Shown one piece after another: positions 1 to 8,571 of a stretch of DNA of 18,566 nucleotides (position 1 is its first letter; each line of letters starts with the position of its first letter). Source of the stretch: Hymenoscyphus infarciens (lineage: Eukaryota > Ascomycota > Leotiomycetes > Helotiales > Helotiaceae); assembly GCA_001414345.1 (NCBI GenBank), contig LLCB01000592.1, positions 1 to 18,566 of the forward strand. The letters run 5' to 3'. Under the pieces are notes generated by a model, which saw nothing but the letters and a program-made list of their open reading frames with translations, was not told the DNA's origin and did not search any database. Both the position numbers and the translations under genes were made by a program.

Positions 1-15
1 AAACCCTCTCAATCC

Positions 16-31
16 CCTCAGCCAGACCCCT
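16..31. repeat. Target-site duplication, left copy
   Basis: The bases CCTCAGCCAGAC followed by CCCT recur at 1560-1575 as CCTCAGCCAGAC followed by ACCT, so 15 of 16 positions match. The two copies sit exactly at the outer ends of the RIP-mutated LINE, which is what target-primed insertion leaves. Both copies keep their CpA dinucleotides, unlike the element between them, so they are unmutated host DNA. The last T of this copy could equally belong to the poly(A) tail. Confidence 0.8.
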
Positions 32-47
32 TTTTTTTTTTTTTTTT
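31..47 (-). other. Poly(A) tail of the LINE
   Basis: Seventeen uninterrupted T on the plus strand are a poly(A) tail read on the minus strand. The tail abuts the left target-site duplication and follows the end of the element's 3' UTR, so it fixes the element's orientation and 3' terminus. Confidence 0.8.
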
Positions 48-64
48 GTGATCAATAGTCTATT

Positions 65-82
65 TATCCGCTTTAGCGGATA
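65..82 (-). other. Hairpin near the LINE 3' end
   Basis: A perfect 7-bp stem, TATCCGC at 65-71 and GCGGATA at 76-82, closes on a four-base TTTA loop, 17 bases inside the poly(A) tail. LINE reverse transcriptases often recognise a 3'-UTR stem-loop, so this could be the template recognition structure. That role is inferred from position only. It is notable that the CpG pairs in the stem survived while the surrounding DNA was RIP-mutated. Confidence 0.4.
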
Positions 83-879
83 TACAGACGTACTATTTAG
101 GTCTAGTCTACAAATATGGTTACGAGCCATCGGCTCTGTATCTAGGGCTAACAAAAGAAAGATAAAAGAGACCTAAAATAAATTAAATAATCTAAACTCC
201 AAGTGTGACCTCTATCCTAACCTCGCCTTCTAATCTAGTATATGTTATATTATATAAAATAATAGCCTTCTTAAGAGCTTAGTTAGTATAAATAACACTC
301 GTCTAAAAGTGCTACTCTAGCCGTCCCCTTTATAGTACCTCTTATTTATAGAAGCGAATATGTTTTGGTATATATTATAAATTAGTCTAAAAGACTACTT
401 ATAAGTATAAAAGAGATAGTTTTAGGTATAAGTTTACTATCTAAAAGAAAGACTCTAGTATCGCTAGCGTACTCCACTCCTATGTACTCTAGTCATAAAT
501 CTTCAAAGTCTTTATAGTCTTTAAGTATATGTTTAATAGTTTAGTATAATTAATTATATTCACACTATAGGTCATCTATTCTATTAATCTTATATAAGTA
601 TCTATTTAAGCTAATCTTCTTAGTTCTTATCTAGATTAATACTAAAGATTTAGCCTTTATAAGGTTTTAATATAGTTATTAAGTATAGTAAAATAGTAAG
701 ATCCTCTCTTTTATCTATCTTTTCTTATATAGTATACTAGTATCTCTAAAGTCCTACTTTCGATGCTAAAAAGATCTAGCTACTAAATTAATCATTCTTT
801 TATAAGAGAATAGAAGCTATAGGAGCTACGCTATATACTACTTTAAAGCTTTTGATAACCTCTTCTCCTTATCCTCTTT

Positions 880-1463
880 TAATTACTAACTAGTAGCTTA
901 CTTTGTAAGCTTATTAGCCTTTTCGTTACCTAAGACACCTATATATACTAGGATCTATTAAATCGTTACCTTTATATTCCTTCTTTTTAAGATACTATAT
1001 AGCTAGTATATCTTTCTTAGAATAAATTGCCTAGACTAGTTTCTAGGTCTTATAGATAATATAATAGTAGCTTAGTTATTAGTAAAGATAGTAAGCTTTT
1101 TTACTATATCTCCTCCTCTATTTACTATATTAAGAGCTATCTATATACTAATAAGCTTAGCTCTGTAGACTATAAACTAATCGCTTAGTCTAATATCCGT
1201 TTTATATACCTACTCTCTATATAGTTCCTATATAGCTATACTAACTTAGTTATTAATATCGCTTCTATTTATAAAGACTTATATATATATAAAGCGAGAT
1301 TATTTTTAGACTTTGTTATATTCTTTTACTACTGTCTCGACGTCTAGGGCGATGTAGATATTAGGCGGTGACTACTATAGTTTAGCGATAATCGGGATCT
1401 TCCTTTTAATTCTTTCTTATTATTGTCGTCTAATAGTTATTTATACCTTATACTTAAGTTCTT
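880..1463 (-). pseudogene. LINE RNase H domain, inactivated by RIP
   Basis: One minus-strand frame runs without frameshift from about 1463 to 880. In order it shows PIIAKL**SPPN at about 1395 (ancestral PWWSPP; both Trp codons now TAG at 1372-1377), then FINRSDINN near 1275 (ancestral FTDGSGIN), VYRAKL near 1160 (ancestral YxAEL), IFTNN*AT near 1090 (ancestral FTDNQA), and ILVYIGVLGNEKAN near 955-913 (ancestral IPAHxGVxGNExAD). These are the successive RNase H blocks of fungal LINE polyproteins. Every stop seen is TAA or TAG, explained by C-to-T or G-to-A change in Gln or Trp codons. All five key residues that can be tracked are altered: D to N (1267-1269), E to K (1156-1158), D to N (1078-1080), H to Y (943-945), D to N (913-915). 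The domain cannot be functional. The reading continues less clearly towards 780. Confidence 0.8.
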
Positions 1464-1465
1464 AA

Positions 1466-1508
1466 AGAGGGGAGAGACAAGCTAAGTTGTCTCTAATGCT
1501 TCCCCTCT
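1466..1508. other. Long imperfect hairpin near the LINE 5' truncation point
   Basis: AGAGGGGA plus GAGACAA (1466-1480) pairs with TTGTCTC (1487-1493) and TCCCCTCT (1501-1508). This gives a 15-bp stem with a 6-base loop and a 7-base one-sided bulge (1494-1500). It lies where heavy RIP mutation fades out, 50 bases inside the right target-site duplication. Its function is unknown. Confidence 0.5.
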
Positions 1509-1559
1509 CTCGTAGTATCATAATGCGTGTGTGCATAGGTGATGCTTTGATTCGGTTCG

Positions 1560-1575
1560 CCTCAGCCAGACACCT
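1560..1575. repeat. Target-site duplication, right copy
   Basis: CCTCAGCCAGAC then ACCT matches 16-31 with one substitution (A for C at the thirteenth base). It marks the 5' end of the LINE and the start of undisturbed host sequence. Confidence 0.8.
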
Positions 1576-2207
1576 CACGTAGATCCTTCACGCTTCTTCA
1601 GTGGAGATCCCGAAGCTTAGCCATGGTGTTGTCGCTTGGGAAAAAAGGGAAGCATCTCCGACCCCTGTCCCTACGTCATCGTGCATCCCCAAATCTCCCC
1701 TCAACCCTGATTCTCCCGCAGATCTTTCCCAATTCGCAGCACCTTGGCAAGCCAACTTCATCCCATGTCCAATAAAAATCTCAAGCCTCGACGGATCAGA
1801 CGAAAAAAATAATTGAAGCGGAAGGAGAAGGTGGTGTGGTCGGTATGACGATGATAAAGGAACCAGGGTTATAATAAGGGTAAAGGCGGGTAGAACAAGG
1901 AAGACAATCCCTTCCTTCTTCTCCACCATCGTGTTGTTGTCTTGTGTCGCGCCGTGAATCACGTCCAAAGGTCTTTGACCCAATCACCCATTGTACTCGC
2001 AGCATTATCCATTAGCGCCCTCGAATCAACAAAGGATCGCTGAGAGGATATCTTCTTCAGTTCCAAACTACTTCCGCATACAAATAATTAAGACACCACA
2101 AATTACGAAATAAACCAACCACGAACTGCGATCGCAAACTCGAGTAGATCTATACCAAATTCTACAACACACCTCACATACTCAATACACAACACAGAAG
2201 CGCAACC
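1576..2207 (+). promoter_or_regulatory. Upstream region and 5' leader of the MARVEL gene
   Basis: This base-balanced stretch between the LINE and the MARVEL gene holds no gene that I can support. A CCAAT box followed by CA lies at 1980-1984, about 225 bases before the start codon, in the form bound by the fungal HAP complex. There is no clear TATA box. The final 100 bases are C/A-rich and poor in G, as is usual for a fungal 5' leader. Two overlapping opposite-strand open frames between 1588 and 1983 lack ATG at their 5' limits. The minus one has an internal ATG at 1929 and would give about 113 residues with a hydrophobic start, but it has no recognisable domain. Confidence 0.4.
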
Positions 2208-2787
2208 ATGGGTTTCCGACCGAACCTCGAATTGAGCATCACCTACATCCTGCACACCATCTACCGTTTCATCCAGCTGGTCCTGGCCCTGACAGTAGTC
2301 GGTCTCTACGGCGTCGACTTGCATAAAGCGAATAAGTTAGGAAAATATTCAGATGGAAAATGGGTATGTCCTTTCCCCTTCTTTACCCCAAAACCTCCAT
2401 CTCATCTCCCTCCCTATCCTCCCTAAAATCCTCCTCCACCCTCATCACACAAAAACTGACAATGCTTAGGTCTACGCAGTAGTAACAGCCTCCCTCTCCG
2501 CCCCAACAGCACTCCTCTACATGATCCCCTTCACCCACAAAATCCCCCTCCTCTTCGTCTGGGACTTTATCCTCTTCATCCTCTGGATCGCACTCTTTGG
2601 ATTGTTCGGTAGCATGTATATCCACGAGAACCCCGAGGGAGACGCAGGTATCACAAGGATGAAGAACGCTGTGTGGGTGGATCTTGTGAATGCGCTTTTA
2701 TGGTTGATCAGTGCGGTGGCGATGGCGGGGTATTGGTGGAAGAATAGGAATACCAGGACGAAGTGGACTGGGAGGGCTAAGGTCTAA
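2208..2787 (+). CDS. MARVEL-domain tetraspan membrane protein, two exons
   Basis: Exon 1 is 2208-2363 and exon 2 is 2470-2787 including TAA, giving 157 residues. The start ATG has a good fungal context (CAACCATGG) and opens the frame. Four hydrophobic segments at about residues 12-36, 53-74, 78-101 and 119-142 match the four-helix MARVEL fold. An early basic/aromatic stretch (IYRFIQLVLAL) and a GLYGVDL loop are followed by YSDGKW at the exon junction, then VWDFILFILW in helix 3, and RMKNAVWVDLVNALLW leading into helix 4. This pattern is familiar from ascomycete MARVEL proteins. The tail is short and basic (KNRNTRTKWTGRAKV). MARVEL proteins sit in cholesterol- or sterol-rich membrane domains, vesicles or eisosome-like plasma membrane sites. 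The exact role of this one is not known. Codon use and G+C look like ordinary fungal coding DNA, with no RIP stops, so the gene appears intact. It stands alone, about 630 bases from a silenced LINE. Confidence 0.9.
2364..2469 (+). other. Spliceosomal intron of the MARVEL gene
   Basis: A 106-base phase-0 intron starts with donor GTATGT at 2364-2369 and ends with acceptor TTAG at 2466-2469. CTGAC at 2456-2460 is a consensus fungal branch point about 10 bases before the acceptor. Reading through would add a cysteine/proline-rich stretch and stop at 2424-2426. Removing the intron joins W52 to V53 in a continuous frame that restores the second helix. Confidence 0.9.
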
Positions 2788-3750
2788 GCCAGTCGATTGT
2801 TTGGTATGGTTGGGGGAGATATTGGGGTAGGGGAATGGGGGTGTGCGAGGAGATGAGTTGAGATATTGATATGGGGAAGATGACTTACGGGCACGACCAA
2901 TTTTCCTTCCTTGTTTTTTTGATGCGGGGGATCGTTGTTTTATACCATTTTGCCTTCCCTCTTGACGGGGATTTATTCTTGTTTGCGACGCATGAAGATG
3001 AGATACGATACCAATTTACTTTGTGCTTGTTGGCAAGGTTTTCTTGCTATTGTACCTAATAATTCTACTCTGCAAATATGAAAGACACCAAATATTTCAC
3101 TTCAAGTCGCTTCCGAGTCCAATTCCCCGTGAAAACTCGAGGCATGGTTATACTGTACCAACTAACTTGCGGAATCGCAAGTCAACAAAACAAAGAGACC
3201 CCACAGCACTGAAAGAAACGTTCCCAGGGTAATATCTCTCAGCTACTAAATACAAACACCAATCATTATACTCACTTCTCCTTTAGCACGCCTATTAAAA
3301 CACTTGAAAAACAAGCAAAAGAAAGATCATATAAATTCCCCGTAACACGTAACAGAAAAAATTCGTACGCAGAAAAAGAGGTAAGCAATAGCAAGTCCCA
3401 CGAGAGACCTCTCTCTATTTACAGGCAGTAGTAACCCGTGAATACAAAGTCGTGCTAAATAGTTCCCAAAAGACAAGTACTAGGCGAAAAAGAAAAAAAA
3501 TCCACTAAAGACTTTGATTCTCTTCCTCTCGTTACTAGATCGAGACTCGTATTCTATTATCCTAGGAAATTTCTTGAAATTGTATATATAGTACGACGGG
3601 GAGAATTTGTTACCTGACTCTGTCTAACCTATAAGATAATTCTTAGAAGAAGTTAGTAGATCTTAGGGAATATCTATTACAAAGGATTTGTGCCAGGGGT
3701 AAAAGATGGGCAATGTGTCAGGCTTAAAGGGTTATAATGAAGATGTGTGA
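2788..3750. other. Downstream flank of the MARVEL gene, no gene seen
   Basis: The first 270 bases are G/T-rich and probably contain the 3' UTR; no AATAAA polyadenylation signal is visible. Short open frames at 2871-3059 and 3023-3232 have no recognisable domain and look like chance. An intron-like segment (GTAAGC at 3381 to ACAG at 3424) has no branch point and no coding flanks. From about 3535 to 3690 the DNA becomes more AT-rich with fewer CpA/TpG, as though lightly RIP-mutated or simply intergenic. Confidence 0.4.
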
Positions 3751-3799
3751 GTTATAGAAAGACAAGGGAGAGGCTAATAAACAGCCTGCACCAATAAAT

Positions 3800-3837
3800 C
3801 GAGGACTTCTTTTCCTCATTCGATAACCCAGTCCTCG
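3800..3837. repeat. Inverted repeat
   Basis: CGAGGACT at 3800-3807 is matched by its reverse complement AGTCCTCG at 3830-3837, with a 22-base spacer. An 8-bp arm of mixed composition could be a protein site or an RNA hairpin. Nothing adjacent clarifies its role. Confidence 0.35.
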
Positions 3838-4510
3838 TGCGAGTGAAAAGCTCTTTACAAATTGAGGGGATTCATGGCGATCGATTGTGCTATCGTGAAG
3901 ATGCGAGACACTTTCAACGTAGCAGGGTACTTACCGGATGGGGGTAATTGTTGACGATGACGATGTATCTCCGGTAAAATCAGATGAATCAGTACTATAG
4001 AGAAATGCGACCTGGGGTCCATACGTGTTACTGTCTCCGGTGGTGGTGGGGGGAAAGAAAAACAACGAAGAGGAAGTGACAACGAGCTGCCCCATCTCTA
4101 TCTCCATTTCTGCCCCCCTTGCTAGCATACCCGTACCCCGCGTTCTTGGAAGAAAAAAAAAGTGAAAAAAATGTGTGAGTATGCGAGGTGATGGAAAGGT
4201 GATTGGTGGTTGAGGTGTTTGTGTACATTTTCTTCGATTGGTGATGATATGCGACGCGAGAAGATGAAGGGGGGTCGAGAAGAAAAGTTGGAGGCGGGGT
4301 AGAGAACCATCGAATAGTGTTTGGGAATCCTAGCAGGTGGGTAGTATTTGCATGGGGGAGGAGCGTGAACTGTTAAGCTTCCTGGAGGTGGTTCTGGAGA
4401 TGTGGAGGGTAGAGATGTACGAGTAAGTATCGTTGTGGATTCGCGCATACTTCCCGTTGTAGATACGACATGTCTATGCCCTGGCATGTAAGCCGAATAA
4501 AGGGAAACAA

Positions 4511-4531
4511 CCCTGTGGACCCTGTGGACCC
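4511..4531. repeat. 9-bp tandem repeat, 2.3 copies
   Basis: CCCTGTGGA is repeated head to tail at 4511-4519 and 4520-4528, followed by a partial third copy. It is a small slippage-type repeat in host DNA. Confidence 0.6.
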
Positions 4532-4822
4532 TTGATTTCCTCAATTCATCCAGAGGAGAGGAAAGATTGATTGGAAGAGAGGAAAAGTAACAAGGGGGAA
4601 GATACGAAGGGTTAGAGATGGAGAGAAATGATTGGTGTGTCGGTTTAGAGGCCGAGCAGAGACAAGCCTCGCGAGAAGATCTTCACGCGAGATTTCCTCA
4701 TAGACCAGCACTTGTGGGGTGATTCCTGTATGTCGGGTATCTCTACAGATTCAGCAGATTCAGGTTGTGACAACTGAACAATACTAGTAGAGTGTTTTTG
4801 ACCACTTCGTATATTGAAGGGC

Positions 4823-4850
4823 GGATGTAGGATGTAGGATGTAGGATGTA
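4823..4850. repeat. GGATGTA tandem repeat, four perfect copies
   Basis: Four exact 7-bp copies of GGATGTA run through 4823-4850. The copies retain TpG and are not RIP-mutated. The number of copies is likely to vary between strains. Confidence 0.75.
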
Positions 4851-5325
4851 TGTTTCCGTTTTTTGTAACCCTCGAGTCAAGGTTAATAAAGGAAAAGAGA
4901 CGTCAACAAAGAGTTCTTGGGATGAAATCAAAATCTTACGATGATCGACAATTGCGCTTCGCCTTGAAACGATCCTAGCTTTGGGACCCGGCAAAGTACA
5001 TGGGCAGATCGACAGTCTGATCATCTTGGATGTTTTTCTTCGCCACAACGTCTTTGCTAGCTAGGAGTCTGATAAAGGAATGATAACGAAGTCTAACATG
5101 TGCTTTGTTTCTTGAAGTTTGGAAATGACACGAGAAATGAGAAATGCACTTAAGCAAGGAGAGAGTGATGATGGTGCAAGGTGATTGGAGCATGAACTTG
5201 TCATTAGTCTAAGAAGATGGAATAGTAAAATCAAGGCGGACAGGAGCGCCGTTGTGCGGGTCTTTTCTGGTGATGATGGTGGTCAGAATCATCTTGGATT
5301 AGCTTGGCTTATCTGCGAGGCGGAT

Positions 5326-5354
5326 GCAGTGGTGGTGCAGTGGTGGTGCAGTGG
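5326..5354. repeat. 11-bp tandem repeat, about 2.6 copies
   Basis: GCAGTGGTGGT occurs twice in full and once in part. It is CpA/TpG-rich and unmutated, although it lies only about 220 bases from the edge of the RIP-degraded domain. Confidence 0.65.
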
Positions 5355-5594
5355 CCTCTGGGACCAAGAAGACGCGGGTGTGTTTCATGAAGCTGTCGAG
5401 GTGGATTTGTTGATGCACCACAGGCATACTTTTCCTACCCTCCGTAAGGCCGTGCCCTTAATAAAGACACCACCCTTACGTAGCTTCATTGGTACGAAGG
5501 ACATGTATAAATCCATAGCCTACACATGCCCCTATAAAAGTAAGCTACTTAGCATACGCTAGCTAGTAATCGACGATCGAGGGAGCTATCTATA

Positions 5595-5754
5595 AGTAAG
5601 CTATCGAGTAAGTCATCGAGTAAGCTATTGAGTAAGCCATCGAGTAAGCTATTGAGTAAGCTATTGAGTAAGCTATTAAGTAAGCTATTAAGTAAGCTAT
5701 ATCCTTATTACTGCTTTATTAGTAAGCTATTAAATAAGCTACTAAGTAAGCTAT
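5595..5754 (+). repeat. 12-bp tandem array A (AGTAAGCTAT family)
   Basis: Nine head-to-tail 12-mers run through 5595-5700, and about three more follow at 5721-5754 after a 20-base interruption. The left copies keep CpA and CpG (AGTAAGCCATCG at 5631-5642; ATCG endings up to 5642), while copies further right read AGTAAGCTATTG and then AGTAAGCTATTA. The series suggests an ancestral unit near AGCAAGCCATCG, converted stepwise by C-to-T change. If this was coding, one plus-strand frame would give a Ser-Lys-Pro-Ser repeat; other frames and the minus strand are also possible. Confidence 0.85.
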
Positions 5755-6871
5755 GCTCTAAAGTACTATTTAGTAAAGCTTCTAGTGCTTAGAATAAATA
5801 AGGAAGTTATCCTCTAAGTAAGCTAGTAAATTTACTTAATAAGTAACTTTAGTATATAAAGTAATTAATTAAAAGAGCTAAAGTTTAATTTTCTATATTT
5901 ATATAGATTTTGAATAAAATAAACTATCTAGGCTATTATTAAGTATACTACTTATACTATCTAACTCTATTCCTTATCTAGTAGTGTTTAGAAAAGGTTA
6001 ACCTTTTTAATATTAGCTATATAATATTTAAGACTATGAAATAACTTATAATCTTGTTATATTTAACCTTATCTAACTCTATTTTATTACTAGAGTCTAT
6101 TATACCTTCTAATAATACTATATTTACCTTTAGTAATAGTAAGGATATACTAGTCGAAGCTTCTAAGAGTTCTTTAGGCTAGGTATTATAAGGCTAGACT
6201 ATTATAATATTAGTATATAAATGTTAAATATAAGCTATTACTTACTTATTAATACTAATACTAATTCTAGATCCTTTCCTAAGCCTAAAACCTCTATAAT
6301 CCTTTTTTTTTATACTATTATAAGATATAACTTTATAGCCTCTAATAATATTATAGTCTCTAAGATAGCCTTCTTCTTATCTATTCTCTTAAACCTCCTT
6401 ATAATTACTTAGTCGCTCCTCGATTTCTTTAACTATATATCTATATACTTAGCCTAAATTAGAGGTTTATCTTTTTATAAAACTACTAGTCTTTTAGTAA
6501 TAAGCTTAGATTTAGTATTTTTAAAAGCTAACCTAACAACCTTATTAAGAATCTACTAAAGTGTTTTATAAAGGGTTTATTTATAAAAACTAAGAGCCTA
6601 TAGTAAATCCTACTAGACTTTATTAGAAGTCTTAACTTTATTAAAATAGTTAGTTTTCTAGAAAAATTAAAAGATATTACTCTTTTATTTAGTAGAAAGG
6701 CTAATTAAAGTAACACTCTTCTATATTAGCTTTAAAAGCTAAATACTATTAATCTTCTTCTATAGGTCGATATATAGTTCCTCTATAGTTAGTATAGCTA
6801 CCTACTTCTTCGTAAGTTAGTTCTAATAAACGACTACCTATATATTATCTTTTTTTAGAGGCTCGCTATTC

Positions 6872-6934
6872 CTATCTCTATCTCTATCTTTATCTATCTT
6901 ATCCTTATCTTTATCTTCTCTTTCTTTATCTCGA
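6872..6934. repeat. Pyrimidine-rich hexamer-like repeat (CTATCT)n
   Basis: The run alternates CTATCT, TTATCT and shorter variants on the plus strand. It is consistent with a degraded microsatellite, or with a Ser-Pro type coding repeat after C-to-T mutation; the sequence does not decide between these. Confidence 0.5.
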
Positions 6935-7461
6935 ATCCCTCTCTAAGACGATTTAGTATCTCTTATATTCTAGCTCTTATTTAATTTTATATCCTTTAAT
7001 AAGACTATAAACTAAAGGTTACCTTTTTTATCTAATAGATAAGGCTTAATTCTTCTTATAATATCTATACTATTCTTTAGAAATAGTAAGAAGACTAATT
7101 TCGTTATATTAGTAATAGCTTATAAAGTTACTAGTTAGTAAGCTAAGAGATAGTAATAAATACTAAAAATTAATAAAGTTAAAGAGATTTAGAAAGAGAG
7201 AGTAGAGTTAAGTTTAAGAGTAGTAAAAGTTAAGGCTATAATATTAACTAGATAGTATAAGTAAATTAAGAAAGTAAAAGGTAAGACCTCTAGTAGTATT
7301 AAATAATTTAAGTTAATTATAGTATTAAATCGAGTATTAATATATAAAAACTATTTATAAAAGCTACTAACAAAGGACTAGAAAGAAGCTCGAAATTATA
7401 AGTTATAAGATATAAGTTATAAGAAGGTTATAGTTTATATAGTTAAGTAGATAAAGTAACA

Positions 7462-7531
7462 AGTAAGCTAGCGAGTAAGCTAGTAAGTAAGCTAGTAAGT
7501 AAGCTAGTAAATAAGCTAGCGAATAAGCTAT
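7462..7531 (+). repeat. 12-bp tandem array B (AGTAAGCTAGTA family)
   Basis: There are six units of 12 bp, five complete and one partial. Two end in GCG (7462-7473 and 7510-7521) and the others in GTA. The core AGTAAGCTA is shared with array A. The preceding bases AACAAG keep a CpA, which agrees with an ancestral AGCAAG. Confidence 0.85.
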
Positions 7532-8261
7532 ACTAGGCTCTTAGTATAAGAAAGCTAGTCTCTATAAACGCTAAATCCTATACGCCTTACTCTATCTTAA
7601 GAAGAGAAGCCTATATATTCTATCTATTTCTATTACTATCTACTCTATTATTAACCTTAATTATAGACCTGTTAAAGTATAGCTTAAAAATCTAAGTATT
7701 AATACTCTTAAATCTTAGCTAAAAATTACTTAGAATTATTTAGTATAAAGATAATATAGTACTTATAGAGAATATTATAAAGTAGGACGCTTTTATTAAT
7801 ATATATAGAACCGCACATATATATAACCTAAAAGCTGTCTTAGAACTACTCTTAGTCCTTTTTTAACAAGTATATTATCTTATTAATCATCTCCGTTCTT
7901 AAGATAGCTATCTTAGTTCCTAAAGTTAATACTATATAGTATAATATATTACTACCTTAATACTATTAAATATAGGAAATATTTATCTCAACTTAGTATT
8001 ATTAGTATTATAGCTAACTACTATATACCTAGATTAAGTATAAGCTAAAGTCTTAGTAAAGAATATTAGATATAAGATTTAGTATAACTAAATTTTAAGC
8101 TAAAATAAGATTAATTATATATATAACTTTATATTAAAAAAGATATTTCCTAGTAAAGGGCTTAGCTTCTAAGAGTCTAAAGAGTACTATAATCCTTAAA
8201 GTTATAGTTATATTACTTACTACTCTAATTTCGTTAATAATAATAGAATAGGCTTTTTTAA

Positions 8262-8331
8262 TAGTAATAAAGGTTTTTAGTAGTAATAAAGGTTCCTAGT
8301 AGTAATAGAGGTTTCTAGTAGTAATAGAGTA
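8262..8331 (+). repeat. 19-bp tandem repeat, about 3.6 copies
   Basis: Units start at 8262, 8281, 8300 and 8319 with consensus TAGTAATARAGGTTYYTAG. The period is not a multiple of three, so it is unlikely to have been a protein repeat in this phase. Confidence 0.75.
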
Positions 8332-8436
8332 GAGTTTCTAGCCTACTCTCTTTTTAGCTTTCTAATATAAAATTTAACTTCTATTTAGAAGAAAACTTAC
8401 TTACTAGCTTCCTTACTAAGAAGACTTTAATATATA

Positions 8437-8571
8437 AGTAAGCTTATAAGTAAGCTAGTAAGTAAGCTAATAAGTAAGCTAGTAAGTAAGCTAGTAAGTA
8501 AGATATTAAGTAAGATGTTAAGTAAGTTAGTAAGTAAGCTAGTAAGTAAGCTAGTAATTAGCAAGTAAGCT
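8437..8571 (+). repeat. 12-bp tandem array C (AGTAAGCTAGTA family)
   Basis: Ten consecutive 12-mers (8437-8556) are followed by a broken copy that keeps GCAAG at 8561. The consensus is AGTAAGCTAGTA, with internal variants AGTAAGATATTA and AGTAAGATGTTA at 8497-8520. The orientation is the same as arrays A, B and F. Confidence 0.85.

Larger units (their letters stand above)
31..1559 (-). mobile_element. 5'-truncated, RIP-mutated LINE (Tad1-like)
   Basis: This non-LTR retrotransposon copy lies on the minus strand: poly(A) tail at the left, RNase H domain in the middle, truncated 5' end at the right, and a target-site duplication outside both ends. Only the C-terminal RNase H part of the polyprotein and the 3' UTR remain (about 1.53 kb, where full elements are several kb), so endonuclease and reverse transcriptase are missing. 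This is ordinary 5' truncation. The interior is TpA-rich and almost free of CpA and TpG, the mark of RIP. The last 50 bases or so (1510-1559) are much less mutated. Assignment to the Tad1 clade is inferred from the C-terminal RNase H with fungal-type motifs; another RNase H-bearing LINE clade is possible. Confidence 0.85.
3751..5570. other. Base-balanced stretch without a supported gene
   Basis: The composition is like host genic DNA, with CpA, TpG and CpG present, but no frame carries a recognisable domain. The longest open frames (minus 4122-4544, minus 4743-5048, plus 5185-5562) are low-complexity; several have no ATG at their 5' limit. From about 4120 to 4640 the plus strand is very purine-rich, so the minus strand is C/T-rich like a fungal promoter or 5' leader. 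A minus-strand candidate exon (4128 to 3935) ends at a perfect GTAAGT donor, but what follows gives only about ten more codons. It may be a non-coding RNA, a promoter remnant, or the start of a gene broken by the repeats to its right. Confidence 0.35.

Noticed and set aside
1588..1983. Opposite-strand open frames of 131 and 71 codons upstream of the MARVEL gene
   Set aside because: Their 5' limits are TTG or GTG rather than ATG, they overlap each other antisense, and neither has a recognisable motif.
3381..3424. Intron-like segment GTAAGC to ACAG
   Set aside because: It is 44 bases long with no branch point, and there is no coding frame on either side.
4122..4544. 140-codon minus-strand open frame
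   Set aside because: It is composed of His, Ser, Pro and Arg from a purine-rich tract, has no domain, and overlaps other frames equally open.
5185..5562. 125-codon plus-strand open frame
   Set aside because: It opens with TTG, runs through an 11-bp tandem repeat and ends at the RIP boundary; no homology-like motif is seen.
6221..6412. 63-codon open frame on the plus strand
   Set aside because: It lies in RIP-degraded DNA and is rich in Ile, Leu, Asn and Thr as expected from TA-rich sequence. A neighbouring frame reads just as open after about 6560, so neither can be called coding.
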